DNA of 23,506 nt from QHYU01 sp041493955 (lineage in GTDB: Bacteria > Acidobacteriota > Terriglobia > Acidiferrales > UBA7541). Below are positions 1 to 10,100 of the stretch, in pieces. The translations under genes were made by a program, and so were the position numbers. Position 1 is the stretch's first letter, and every line of letters begins with the position of its first letter. The notes under the pieces were generated by a model. The model saw only the letters and a program-made list of their open reading frames with translations. It had not been told where the DNA came from and did no database searches. The stretch covers positions 1 to 23,506 of the forward strand of contig JBGPZW010000040.1 in the NCBI GenBank assembly GCA_041493955.1, written 5' to 3'.

Positions 1-327
1 CTCGATCTCCGCGCGATCGAGCACGGGGGCGGAGTCGGGGCCGAGCGGGCTGCCATCGGCGTCGTACGTGTCGGTGGCAAAGCCGAAGCGCACGGCGCAT
101 TCGTAGCGCTTGCGCCGCCCGGCATAGAACTGCGCCAGGCGCGTGGCCCGGCCGAGCAACAGCACGAGCACGCCTGTGCCCATCGGGTCGAGCGTGCCTA
201 GGTGCCCGATCTGCCGGAAGCCGGCGATGCGGCGCATGGCGTCAACCACGTCGTGCGAGGTCCTGCCCGGCGGCTTGTTGATGACCAGAGCGCCGTCAAA
301 CGGCGCGGGTTGTGGTTTGCGCGGCAT
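1..327 (-). CDS. truB: tRNA pseudouridine(55) synthase TruB, N-terminal part
   Basis: The enzyme isomerises U55 to pseudouridine in the T-loop of tRNAs in the cytoplasm. Only the first 109 codons are present; the gene runs off the left edge. The start is ATG at 327, giving MPRKPQPAPFDGALVINKPP, and the GALVINKPPGRTSHDVV stretch is typical of the TruB N-terminus. The catalytic motif HLGTLDP spans residues 42-48, with D47 the expected nucleophile. It is followed by MGTGVL, where many family members have an alanine instead of the first glycine. KRYECAVRFGFATDTYDADG (residues 73-92) matches the next conserved TruB block. The gene follows rbfA by 59 nt, the usual last-gene position in rimP-nusA-infB operons. 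No strong ribosome binding site is visible before the ATG. Identification is secure; only completeness is unknown. Confidence 0.93.
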   Translation of the reverse strand, partial: MPRKPQPAPFDGALVINKPPGRTSHDVVDAMRRIAGFRQIGHLGTLDPMGTGVLVLLLGRATRLAQFYAGRRKRYECAVRFGFATDTYDADGSPLGPDSAPVLDRAEIE

Positions 328-386
328 CGCAGAGAGATTTCCGATCAGGGATTACAACCTTGAGATTTCGGACTCCGCCTCGGGAC

Positions 387-743
387 TCAGGTCGTGTTCT
401 TGGTCTGGCGCAGAAGCTCGTCGATGCGCTGGCGGTACTCCTCGGAGTGGTCGAGCACGAAGTGGATGTCCGGGCCGCGGCGCATCCGCAGCCGCTCGGT
501 CAGCTCGTGCCGCACGTAGCCCGCGGCGGCGGTCAGGCCGTTGAGCGTGGAGGTCTGTTCGGCCGGGGTGCCCATCACGCTGACGTAGATGCGCGCCTGC
601 TTCAGGTCCGGCGACACGCGCACCTCGGTCACGGTCACCAGTCCGGCCAAGCGAGGGTCCTTCAGCTCGCCGGCCAGCATGGCGCTGACCTCGTGGCGGA
701 TCTCTTCGGCAATGCGCTCGTGGCGATGTCCGGGAACCGTCAT
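387..743 (-). CDS. rbfA: 30S ribosome-binding factor RbfA
   Basis: RbfA is a small KH-like protein that binds the 30S subunit near the 5' end of 16S rRNA and helps late maturation and cold adaptation. The product is about 118 residues, the normal family size. It shows RIAEEIRHEVSAMLAGELKDPRL near the N-terminus, then VTVTEVRVSPDLKQARIYVSV, the conserved strand pair, and a C-terminal RGPDIHFVLDHSEEYRQRIDELL block. I chose the ATG at 743. An in-frame GTG at 752 would add three residues, and neither start has a clear Shine-Dalgarno. The gene lies 60 nt after the DUF503 gene and 59 nt before truB, an order shared with Bacillus subtilis (infB-ylxP-rbfA-truB). Transcription presumably continues from the rimP promoter. 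Confidence 0.95.
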   Translation of the reverse strand: MTVPGHRHERIAEEIRHEVSAMLAGELKDPRLAGLVTVTEVRVSPDLKQARIYVSVMGTPAEQTSTLNGLTAAAGYVRHELTERLRMRRGPDIHFVLDHSEEYRQRIDELLRQTKNTT

Positions 744-803
744 CTCTTGCACTCGATTCGAGCTGCCCGGTCGCGGGCGGTGACGCGGCCGGGCGGCGTT
801 TCC

Positions 804-1085
804 TCAAAGCAATTCAATCTCGTGACCGATCAGATCGCGGCCCAGGAGGCGCTCGGATTCGTCGAACACGGCCTGTAGAGATTGCGCGAGGTGCGCCGCG
901 TCATTCGAGAGGCTCACCACGCCCACCAGCGCCCGCTGCCAGGTGTCCTGGTGATCCAGCTCGGCGACGGCCACGTTGAAGTGGCCGCGCAGACGATCCT
1001 TCAGGCTGCGAATCACCTGCCGCTTGTCCTTCAGGGAGCGCGCATCGGGGATGTGAATTTCCAGGGTTAGCAGGCCGATCGGCAT
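804..1085 (-). CDS. ylxP: DUF503 / YlxP family protein
   Basis: This 93-residue protein belongs to the DUF503 family (YlxP in Bacillus). It opens with MPIGLLTLEIHIPDARSLKD and continues into the family hallmark KRQVIRSLKDRLRGHFNVAVAE, followed by a WQRALVGVVSLSND strand. The biochemical role is not established; its constant position between infB and rbfA suggests a role in ribosome assembly or translation. The ATG at 1085 is preceded by GGAG with a 6-nt spacer, so the start is well supported. It lies 55 nt downstream of infB and 60 nt upstream of rbfA in the same direction. Family assignment is firm; function is inferred from context only. Confidence 0.9.
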   Translation of the reverse strand: MPIGLLTLEIHIPDARSLKDKRQVIRSLKDRLRGHFNVAVAELDHQDTWQRALVGVVSLSNDAAHLAQSLQAVFDESERLLGRDLIGHEIELL

Positions 1086-1140
1086 GTTCCACTCCGGCCG
1101 CTGCCGGTATTTGCTTCGCCGCTCTCTTGGCCGCGCGGGC

Positions 1141-3879
<2,739 letters not shown>

Positions 3880-3891
3880 AGACCTCAAAGG

Positions 3892-5487
3892 TTATTCTTC
3901 GTGCTTGTGCGGCTCGGCGGGCTGAACCACCTCGGCAGCCGCTTCCCCTTCCTCCGGCTCTGGCACGGCGGCGGACACGTCCGCGGCCGGTTCTTCTGTC
4001 ACCCCGGCTGAGACGGCCGCTTCGGCGCCGGGAGCGTGTTCCGGTTCCGCCGCGACCTCTTCCCCGGAGGTCACCACGGCTTCTCCAGATTCGGCCGCGG
4101 CCGGTTCTTCTGTCACCCCGGCCGAGACGGCCGGTTCGGCACCGGGAGCGTGTTCCGGTTCCGCCGCGACCTCTTCCCCGGAGGTCACCACGGCTTCTCC
4201 AGATTCGGCCGCGGCCTGCTTCTCTTCCAGCGACTGGAAGTACGAAGCCACCGACACTTGGATCTTCTCCACCATTTTTTCACCGATGCCCGGGATGGCC
4301 ATCAACTGCTCAGGAGTCATATCGGCGAGCTTCTCAATGGAGGTGACGCCATGAGTCTCGATCTTCTCGATGGTCTTGGGCCCGACGCCCCTGAGCTCCG
4401 AGAGCGGGATGCCCGGGGCGGTGAGCGCGGCCATCTGCGCTTCGATCTCCTGGCGCTTTTCTTCCTCGCTCTTGATGTCGATACTCCAGCCGATCAGCTT
4501 GCTGGCCAAGCGGACGTTTTGTCCCTTCTTGCCGATGGCCAGGGAGAGCTGAGTATCCTCGACGATCACCTCGAGCTGGCGCATTTCGGGATCGATGATC
4601 TGCACGCGGGTCACCTTGGCGGGGCTCAGGGCCTTCTGGGCGAAGGCGATGGTCTCCTCATTGAAGGGAACGATGTCGATCTTCTCGCCGCGGAGTTCGC
4701 GGATGATTGATTGCACGCGCATCCCCTTCATGCCCACGCAGGCGCCGACCGGGTCCACGTCCCTGTCGCGGCTCTGCACGGCGATTTTGGTGCGCTCGCC
4801 AGCTTCGCGGGCGGCGGCACGAATCTGCACGGTGCCGTCGTAGATTTCCGGCACCTCCATCTCGAACAGCCGCTGCACCAGCACGGGATCGGCGCGCGAG
4901 ACAATCACCTGGGGGCCCTTCGACACGCGCTCCACCGCGCGGATCACCACGCGCAGCCGATCGCCCAGGTTGTAGGTCTCCAGCCGGGACTGCTCGCGCT
5001 TGGGCAGACGGGCTTCGGTGCGGCCGAGGTCCGCGATAACGTCGGGGCCCTCGATGCGCTTCACCACGCAATTGACCAGCTCGCCGACGCGGCCGTTGAA
5101 TTCGTTGAAGATGGCGTCGCGCTCGGCCTCGCGCACCTTCTGCATGATCACCTGCTTGGCCGTTTGCGCGGCGATGCGCCCGAGCACGTCGGTGGGCTTG
5201 ACGATCAGGACTTCGCCGCCCACTTCCACTGCGGGGTTGTACTTGCGGCCCTCGGCCAGCGTCATCTCGTGCTTGGGGTCGGCGACTTCGTCCACGACCA
5301 CGCGCACGGCATACACGTCCACCTGGCCGGTTTCCGGATTGAACTTCGAGCGCAGATCCTCTTCTGTCTTGTAATACTTCCGCGCTGCGACCACCATCGC
5401 GTCCTCAATGGCGGCGACGATGATCTCCGGTTCAATGTGCTTTTCCCGGCTGATCTGCTCGATGGTCTGAGACAGCAGACTTGCCAT
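3892..5487 (-). CDS. nusA: Transcription termination/antitermination protein NusA
   Basis: NusA binds RNA polymerase and nascent RNA, modulating pausing, intrinsic termination and antitermination. The 531-residue product has the N-terminal polymerase-binding domain (about 1-130) and an S1 domain (about 133-200, GELVNCVVKRIEGPDVIADLG). Two KH domains follow (KH1 around 250, GMKGMRVQSI; KH2 around 319-335, GKKGQNVRLASKL), then tandem helix-hairpin-helix motifs (about 360-415). The end is an acidic Ala/Glu-rich tail (about 424-531). That tail contains a 38-residue sequence present twice in tandem, annotated separately. The ATG at 5487 lies 12 nt after the rimP stop. NusA commonly autoregulates this operon, which fits the hairpin-rich leader upstream of rimP. 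Identification is secure; the role of the acidic tail is unknown. Confidence 0.97.
   Translation of the reverse strand: MASLLSQTIEQISREKHIEPEIIVAAIEDAMVVAARKYYKTEEDLRSKFNPETGQVDVYAVRVVVDEVADPKHEMTLAEGRKYNPAVEVGGEVLIVKPTDVLGRIAAQTAKQVIMQKVREAERDAIFNEFNGRVGELVNCVVKRIEGPDVIADLGRTEARLPKREQSRLETYNLGDRLRVVIRAVERVSKGPQVIVSRADPVLVQRLFEMEVPEIYDGTVQIRAAAREAGERTKIAVQSRDRDVDPVGACVGMKGMRVQSIIRELRGEKIDIVPFNEETIAFAQKALSPAKVTRVQIIDPEMRQLEVIVEDTQLSLAIGKKGQNVRLASKLIGWSIDIKSEEEKRQEIEAQMAALTAPGIPLSELRGVGPKTIEKIETHGVTSIEKLADMTPEQLMAIPGIGEKMVEKIQVSVASYFQSLEEKQAAAESGEAVVTSGEEVAAEPEHAPGAEPAVSAGVTEEPAAAESGEAVVTSGEEVAAEPEHAPGAEAAVSAGVTEEPAADVSAAVPEPEEGEAAAEVVQPAEPHKHEE
3987..4214 (-). repeat. Two tandem 114-bp copies within the nusA 3' end
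   Basis: Positions 3987-4100 and 4101-4214 are head-to-tail copies. I counted only three differences in 114 positions. They encode a 38-residue acidic unit (SGEAVVTSGEEVAAEPEHAP followed by GAE, AVSAGVTEEP and alanines) twice in frame. The match is as strong at silent positions as elsewhere, so this looks like a recent duplication rather than ancient protein repetition. It lies entirely in the disordered tail after the helix-hairpin-helix region. Confidence 0.95.
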
Positions 5488-5499
5488 GGTGTCTCACCC

Positions 5500-5949
5500 C
5501 TAGAATTCCACCACCAGGTTGGCCTTGCGGATCGCCGTTAGCGGCAGTTCGATCACGCGGCCTTTTACTTCGATCTTCACCTTGTCGTCGGCGTAGCCCG
5601 CCAGACGGCCTTCAAAAAACTTCTGGTTCCCGACCGGCTCGGCGGTCGAGATGCGCGCCAGCCGGCCTACGAAGCGCTCAAATTCCGCCGGCCGGGTCAG
5701 CTTGCGATCCAGCCCCGGCGAGCTGATCTCCAAAATGTACCGCGGGCCGGGGACCAGGTCCTCGACGTCGAGGATCACGCTCAACTGGTTGCTCACCACT
5801 TCGCAATCGTGGTGGCTGATGCCCTCGGGCTTATCGATGTATACCCGCAGGAAGCGCTGCTTACCGACCTTCCATTCGACATCAACGACTTCCATGCCTT
5901 CCGAGCGCGCCACGCGTTCAGCCGCCTCGCGGATTCTCTCCATGTCCAT
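5500..5949 (-). CDS. rimP: Ribosome maturation factor RimP
   Basis: RimP assists assembly of the 30S subunit, particularly the pseudoknot region. From the ATG at 5949 the product is 149 residues, the usual size. It opens MDMERIREAAERVARSEGME and contains the family core VDVEWKVGKQRFLRVYIDKP, then DCEVVSNQLSVILD, LEISSPGLDRKLTRPAEFERF and a C-terminal SH3-like domain ending RKANLVVEF. GGAA about 10 nt upstream can serve as the ribosome binding site. The reading frame stays open back to 6081, but that extension would translate the leader hairpins and exceeds the family length, so I reject it. An ATG two codons downstream (5943) is an alternative start. This is the first gene of the rimP-nusA-infB-ylxP-rbfA-truB operon. 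Confidence 0.95.
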   Translation of the reverse strand: MDMERIREAAERVARSEGMEVVDVEWKVGKQRFLRVYIDKPEGISHHDCEVVSNQLSVILDVEDLVPGPRYILEISSPGLDRKLTRPAEFERFVGRLARISTAEPVGNQKFFEGRLAGYADDKVKIEVKGRVIELPLTAIRKANLVVEF

Positions 5950-6126
5950 GTCCCGGTTCCGAACAGGCCTTCCGGCAGGCACCCCGGTCTTGCCTGCCTC
6001 AGCTCCTCGGCCGGCGCTGGCCAGGGTTGGGAACCATGCCTCCCCGACGCTGCGGGGGTCCCGAGTTTTTGCGGCCAACAAAAAAGTGGGCTCGCGCCCA
6101 CTGAAAGTTGCGACCGGCTTCTGAGC
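5950..6126 (-). promoter_or_regulatory. rimP operon leader with terminator-like hairpin
   Basis: This is the untranslated leader expected between the promoter at 6133-6161 and rimP. It holds a 7-bp hairpin, AGTGGGC (6085-6091 on the plus strand) paired with 6096-6102. On the minus-strand RNA it has a GCGA (GNRA) tetraloop and is followed directly by a U-rich run, so it looks like an intrinsic terminator inside the leader. A second perfect 8-bp stem (5974-5981 with 5991-5998) lies 25 nt before the start codon. Leaders with a terminator hairpin upstream of rimP are described as putative attenuators in other bacteria. Here the attenuator role is inference; the hairpins are seen directly. Confidence 0.6.
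6077..6102 (-). terminator. Intrinsic terminator/attenuator in rimP leader
   Basis: On the minus strand this reads AGTGGGC, GCGA loop, GCCCACT, then TTTTTGTT. It is a 7-bp perfect stem with a tetraloop and a six-T run that includes the last stem base. It lies about 25 nt downstream of the predicted transcription start and about 130 nt before the rimP ATG. That is the layout expected for premature termination rather than for the end of skp. Confidence 0.7.
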
Positions 6127-6132
6127 ACCCAG

Positions 6133-6161
6133 AGTATAGTCCCGGAGTACTCTAAAAGCAA
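6133..6161 (-). promoter_or_regulatory. Sigma-70 type promoter for the rimP operon
   Basis: On the minus strand: -35 TTGCTT (6156-6161), a 17-nt spacer, and -10 TATACT (6133-6138). The -10 matches the consensus at five of six bases and the spacing is ideal; the -35 is weaker. It lies downstream of the skp terminator and upstream of the leader hairpin, as expected for a separately transcribed operon. Confidence 0.7.
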
Positions 6162-6170
6162 GCCGCAGAA

Positions 6171-6204
6171 GAAAATGGGCCTCCCCGGTTCATCGAGGAG
6201 GCCC
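6171..6204 (-). terminator. Intrinsic terminator downstream of skp
   Basis: On the minus strand an 8-bp perfect stem GGGCCTCC/GGAGGCCC (6197-6204 with 6177-6184) with a 12-nt loop is followed by ATTTTCTT. It lies about 100 nt after the skp stop and just ahead of the rimP promoter, so it should insulate the two transcription units. Confidence 0.75.
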
Positions 6205-6266
6205 GAGTTTGCACCAAGGCCCCGCCACCTTGCTAGACGAGGCCCCGGCCGGCAGAGGGCCGCCTG

Positions 6267-6295
6267 TTCGGGTCCGGGACACTCCCCGGCCCGAA
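6267..6295 (-). other. Strong hairpin just after the skp stop codon
   Basis: Positions 6267-6272 (TTCGGG) pair with 6290-6295, and 6274-6278 (CCGGG) pair with 6285-6289, with one bulged base and a 6-nt loop. The stem begins 4 nt after the skp stop. There is no T-run, so it is more likely a 3'-end stabiliser or an auxiliary terminator than the main one at 6171-6204. Confidence 0.5.
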
Positions 6296-6299
6296 TCCC

Positions 6300-6944
6300 T
6301 TACTTGGGGGGCGGCGGCTTCGGTGCTGGCTGTGCCGGAGGTTTGGCCGCGCCGGGGGCCGGACGCGGCGGAGCAGAGGCCGCGCCCTTGACCGGATACG
6401 CCTGGTCGTACAGCCGGATGATGTCCTGGGTAACGTCGTTCTGGGTGGAGGCGTAGATCACCGGGGCGTTCTGGCCGGAGGTGTCGAAGACCACGGCGTA
6501 GCCGTTCTCGCGGGAGTAGCGGTCCACCACGTCGAGCAGTTTGCGCCCCATGCGGTCGAACACTTCGGCCTGGGCAGCGTTGACTTCCTCCTGCAGGTCT
6601 TCCTGCTTGCGCTGGAGCTGCCGGGCAAGCAGTTCGCCCTGGCGCTGGAGCCGCGCCTTCTCGTCCTCGCTCAAGGTGCGGCTGCCGGCGCTCAGACGGT
6701 TGCGCAGCTCTTCGAGCTGCTTATTGAGGGTCTCCAGTTCGCTCTGCCGGGCCGCAAACTGCGACTGCAGCTCCGCCGAAGCCTGCTTGCCTTCCGCGGT
6801 GCTGACAATGGCCTGGCGCACGTTCAGAACTCCCACCTTTGCGGGCGCCACCGCAGCGGCGCTCCCTCCGCCCTGCGCCCAAACACCCGCAGCAGAGGCT
6901 AGCAAGAGACCGCACAGGGCCATGACTCGAAAATAGACTTTCAT
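6300..6944 (-). CDS. skp: OmpH/Skp-family periplasmic chaperone
   Basis: Skp-type chaperones hold unfolded outer-membrane proteins in the periplasm and deliver them to the BAM complex. From the ATG at 6944 the product is 214 residues. It starts with a signal peptide (MKVYFRVMALCGLLLASAAG then VWAQ, likely cleaved after VWA). The Skp core follows: VGVLNVRQAIVSTAEGKQAS, a long charged coiled coil (about 60-130, rich in Gln, Glu, Arg and Leu), and the closing strands NGYAVVFDTSG and PVIYAS. A Pro/Ala-rich tail ends the protein. AAGGAG with a 5-nt spacer precedes the ATG, which favours it over the in-frame GTG at 6950. It is transcribed alone from the promoter at 6987-7016 and ends at the terminator at 6171-6204. 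Its neighbour two genes upstream is bamA, a functional partner. Confidence 0.92.
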   Translation of the reverse strand: MKVYFRVMALCGLLLASAAGVWAQGGGSAAAVAPAKVGVLNVRQAIVSTAEGKQASAELQSQFAARQSELETLNKQLEELRNRLSAGSRTLSEDEKARLQRQGELLARQLQRKQEDLQEEVNAAQAEVFDRMGRKLLDVVDRYSRENGYAVVFDTSGQNAPVIYASTQNDVTQDIIRLYDQAYPVKGAASAPPRPAPGAAKPPAQPAPKPPPPK

Positions 6945-6986
6945 CCTCACTCCTTATCCAAAAATTGCGCTGGTTGCAAATCGCGC

Positions 6987-7016
6987 ATTATAGCTGCCGC
7001 AATTCCGCCGGGTCAA
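6987..7016 (-). promoter_or_regulatory. Sigma-70 promoter of skp
   Basis: On the minus strand: -35 TTGACC (7011-7016), an 18-nt spacer, and a perfect -10 TATAAT (6987-6992). The predicted start lies near 6980, leaving a short leader of about 36 nt that contains AAGGAG. This is the closest match to consensus in the window. Confidence 0.85.
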
Positions 7017-7027
7017 CCCAAAATCCT

Positions 7028-7042
7028 CGCGGCCATGCCGCG
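7028..7042 (-). terminator. Possible weak terminator after the giant lipoprotein gene
   Basis: A 6-bp stem CGCGGC/GCCGCG with a 3-nt loop is followed on the minus strand by AGGATTTTGG. The T-run is short and interrupted, so termination here is uncertain. It lies about 70 nt after the stop codon at 7114 and just upstream of the skp promoter. Confidence 0.3.
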
Positions 7043-7113
7043 CGGGCGGCAGCCACCCCTTGTCTTCTCCGATGCAGCGGGAGACGTTTGCGGTTGGCCC
7101 GCCGCTTGCGGGG

Positions 7114-10100
7114 TTAGCGGGGTAGCGGCAGCAGCAGAACGCGGTTATTGTCTCCATCGGCCAGGACGGCCAGGTTGGTCTTCGGATGGATTTCCACCCC
7201 GCAGGGCGGCTGCTGGAACTGCTGCGCGTTGCCGACGACGATGGGGCCGAAGCACGAGGGTGCTGCGCCGGTGCCGATCACCGCGCGCACGCGCTGCGGC
7301 TGATCGGCGAAATCCACCACGGAAATCGTGCTGCTGGCGGTATTCAGAGAGAGCAGCGTCCCCGAACGGTAATTGTACCCAAGCGAAGTGGGATTGATGC
7401 CCACACGCAGCACTGCCGCTTGCAACGTATCCGGGTTGACGATGAAGATGTTGTTGCCCAGGCTCGAGTTTACGACGAAGAGCGTGGTGACCGGATCGAA
7501 GACGACCGAGGTGGGCGCTTGGGGTCCGGACACGCGGTTCAACACCGTCGGGGGGGAGGCCTTGAGGTCGAAAAACACGAGATTGTTCTGCGCCGCATGG
7601 GCCACTGCAGCGATTCTGCGCTGTGGATCAATCGCGATGGCCACAGGACGCTGATCGGTTGAAGCCGTCGTGAGACTCTGTCCGGTATCGGCGGCAATGG
7701 TGGTCAAGTTATTCGATCCGGAGTTGGCCACGATGGCCAGACCAGTACCCGGGTCAATGGCAACACCGAGTGGCTCGGTGCCCACCGAGACTGTTTGGGA
7801 GACAGTACCTCCCGCGTTGGTGAGATCCACAATCGAGGCATCCCCGGATCCGCGGTTCGTGACCACGGCGCGGCCGAGCCGTGAGTCCACGGCGACCCCT
7901 TGCGGGTTCGTGCCCACCGAAACGACTTTGCTGTTTCCGGTCGTGAGGTCTCCGGTGGTGAGGTCAATGATGGCGACGTTGTTGCAATTCGGGTTGGTCA
8001 CCAGGGCCAGGTTGCGCTCGGCGTCAATGGCCACGCCGCGCGGCGAAGGGTTCGTGCAGGAAGCGCCGCCAGCGCCGACCATATCCACCACTTGAATCAC
8101 GGGTAGCTCGGCCACGTTGGAATGATTCACGCCGTCCATGACATCCAGGGCATAACGTCGCGGAGCGGCCAGGCGAGACGGATCAATCGTGACCGTGAGC
8201 CGACGCGGGCTGACGAACGAAGTCGTGACGCCGGTCGCAACGCCATCGAGGCGCACTGCAGAGGCGCCGCTGAACGTGCCTCCGGTAATCGTCAGGGACA
8301 GCGAGGACGGCGAGGTGCGCGTCGCCGCCGGCCCGAGCTGCCGATTCGACGGAATGTTGATCTGAGTGACATGAAGCGGGCGCAGAGCGCCGAGCGAGAT
8401 GACCGAAACGTTGTCGCTCCCGGCGTTGGCCACAAGCGCCAGATTGGACACCGGATCCACGACGACCGCGCGCGGATTCGTGCCGACAGAGACCTGTGCG
8501 AGCCGCGTGGGAGTAGTGCGCGCATCCACAATGGAAGCTTTATTGTCGAGGTTATTCACGCTCACGATGATGTCCGTGAGCGGATGGAAAGCCGCAGCAA
8601 CGTGGCCAGCCTCGAGGGTGATGCTTGAGAGGCCCTGATCGAGCACGCTGAAGAACTGGAGCTGTGTGCTGCCGGGATCGGCGAGCACAGCCTGCTCAGT
8701 TTCGGGGTTGATGGAGATTCCGCGCACCGTAGTGCCGCCGACGCTCGCGGTTGCAACAGTAGTGGAAAACGTGGCCTGGCCCCCGCCGCTGGTGGCCGCA
8801 GCCGTGTTGCTCTGAATGTACGTAAACGATGTGCTGGTCGACACACCGGTCACGGTGAACGTGCCATTGAAGCTGGGGTCGGCAACGCCCGTGATCAGAA
8901 CGATCTGCCCCTGCGCAATACTGTGCGGAGCGGTGGTGGTAATCGTCACAGCGCCGGCGCTGGTGCGGGTGGCGCCGCTCGAAGCGATCGTCGCGCTGAA
9001 GCGCTTCCCTGTCTCCACAATCGAGATGGAGCCCGCGCCACCCGGAGTGACCACCGCCCAGTTCAGCTTGGGTTCGACAGCAACCTGCGGATTCGGGCCC
9101 GTGCTTACGGTGGCCGCACTGACCACCGTGTTCGTAGCCAGGTCAATCAGCGAGAGGCTGTTGGAGTTCTGATAGGCCACGACGGCAATGCCCGTAAGCG
9201 GGTTCACGGCGACGGCCACCGGCGCGGGGCCGATATTTGCAGTGATGGTCGCCATGACGACTGCGGGCGATGGTGACAGGTCCACGATGGAAACGCTGTT
9301 GCTGCCGCTGTTGACCACCACGGCCACGTTCCGCGTGTTGTCAATGGCCACCCCGGTGGGTGCGGTGCCCACGGCAACCGGGCCTCCCTTCAGCGATGGA
9401 GGATTGGTGGTCAGGTCAATCAACTGCACAGTGTTCTTGCCCGTGTTGGCCACAACGGCAGTACCGGTAGTGGTGTTGACGGCGATTGCGCTCGGGGCCG
9501 AGCCGGCGGCAAGGCTTAGCGTCTGAATCACTGCAAAGGCCGCGCCGGAGGAGGGCTGCACCGCAAAGTTCGTCGCCGCCTGCGGAGGGTTCGCGGCGGT
9601 GTTCAGGATCGCAACGGGCACAAGCCCGGGCGTAGTCAGATCGCCATGGGGAGGGCCGATCGTCACGCTCAAGCGCCGACCGTCGGTGATGTTGACGCTG
9701 CGAAGCCCGCCATCCACTTGCGCGCTGACGGCTGGCGCGGAGGGATCGCCGAAATACCCGCCATGCACATCGAAGCTAAACGTGCCGCCGCCCTGTATGC
9801 CGCTATCGGGCGAAGCGGCGACGAGCGCGGGCCGCACGGGCACAACGGTCAAAGTCCGTTCCTGCAGTGGGTTGAACGTGCCACCCTGGCGTCGCACATT
9901 GATTTTCAGAATGCCCGCGGCGCCGAGGAGGCTTGCCGGTATCCGCGCGCGGATGACCGTCGAGCTGGGCACTGACACCGCGCCCGGCGGGAGCGGGTTG
10001 CCATTGACATTGACCACGTTGGTGGCGATGAAATTCGCTGGAGTCGAAGTGACCGTTCCGCCGCTGCTGGTGACATTGCTGGCGGTCTGTGGGTAGGTGA

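Noticed and set aside
5950..6081. N-terminal extension of rimP
   Set aside because: The added 44 residues would translate the leader hairpin region, lack family similarity and exceed the usual RimP length.
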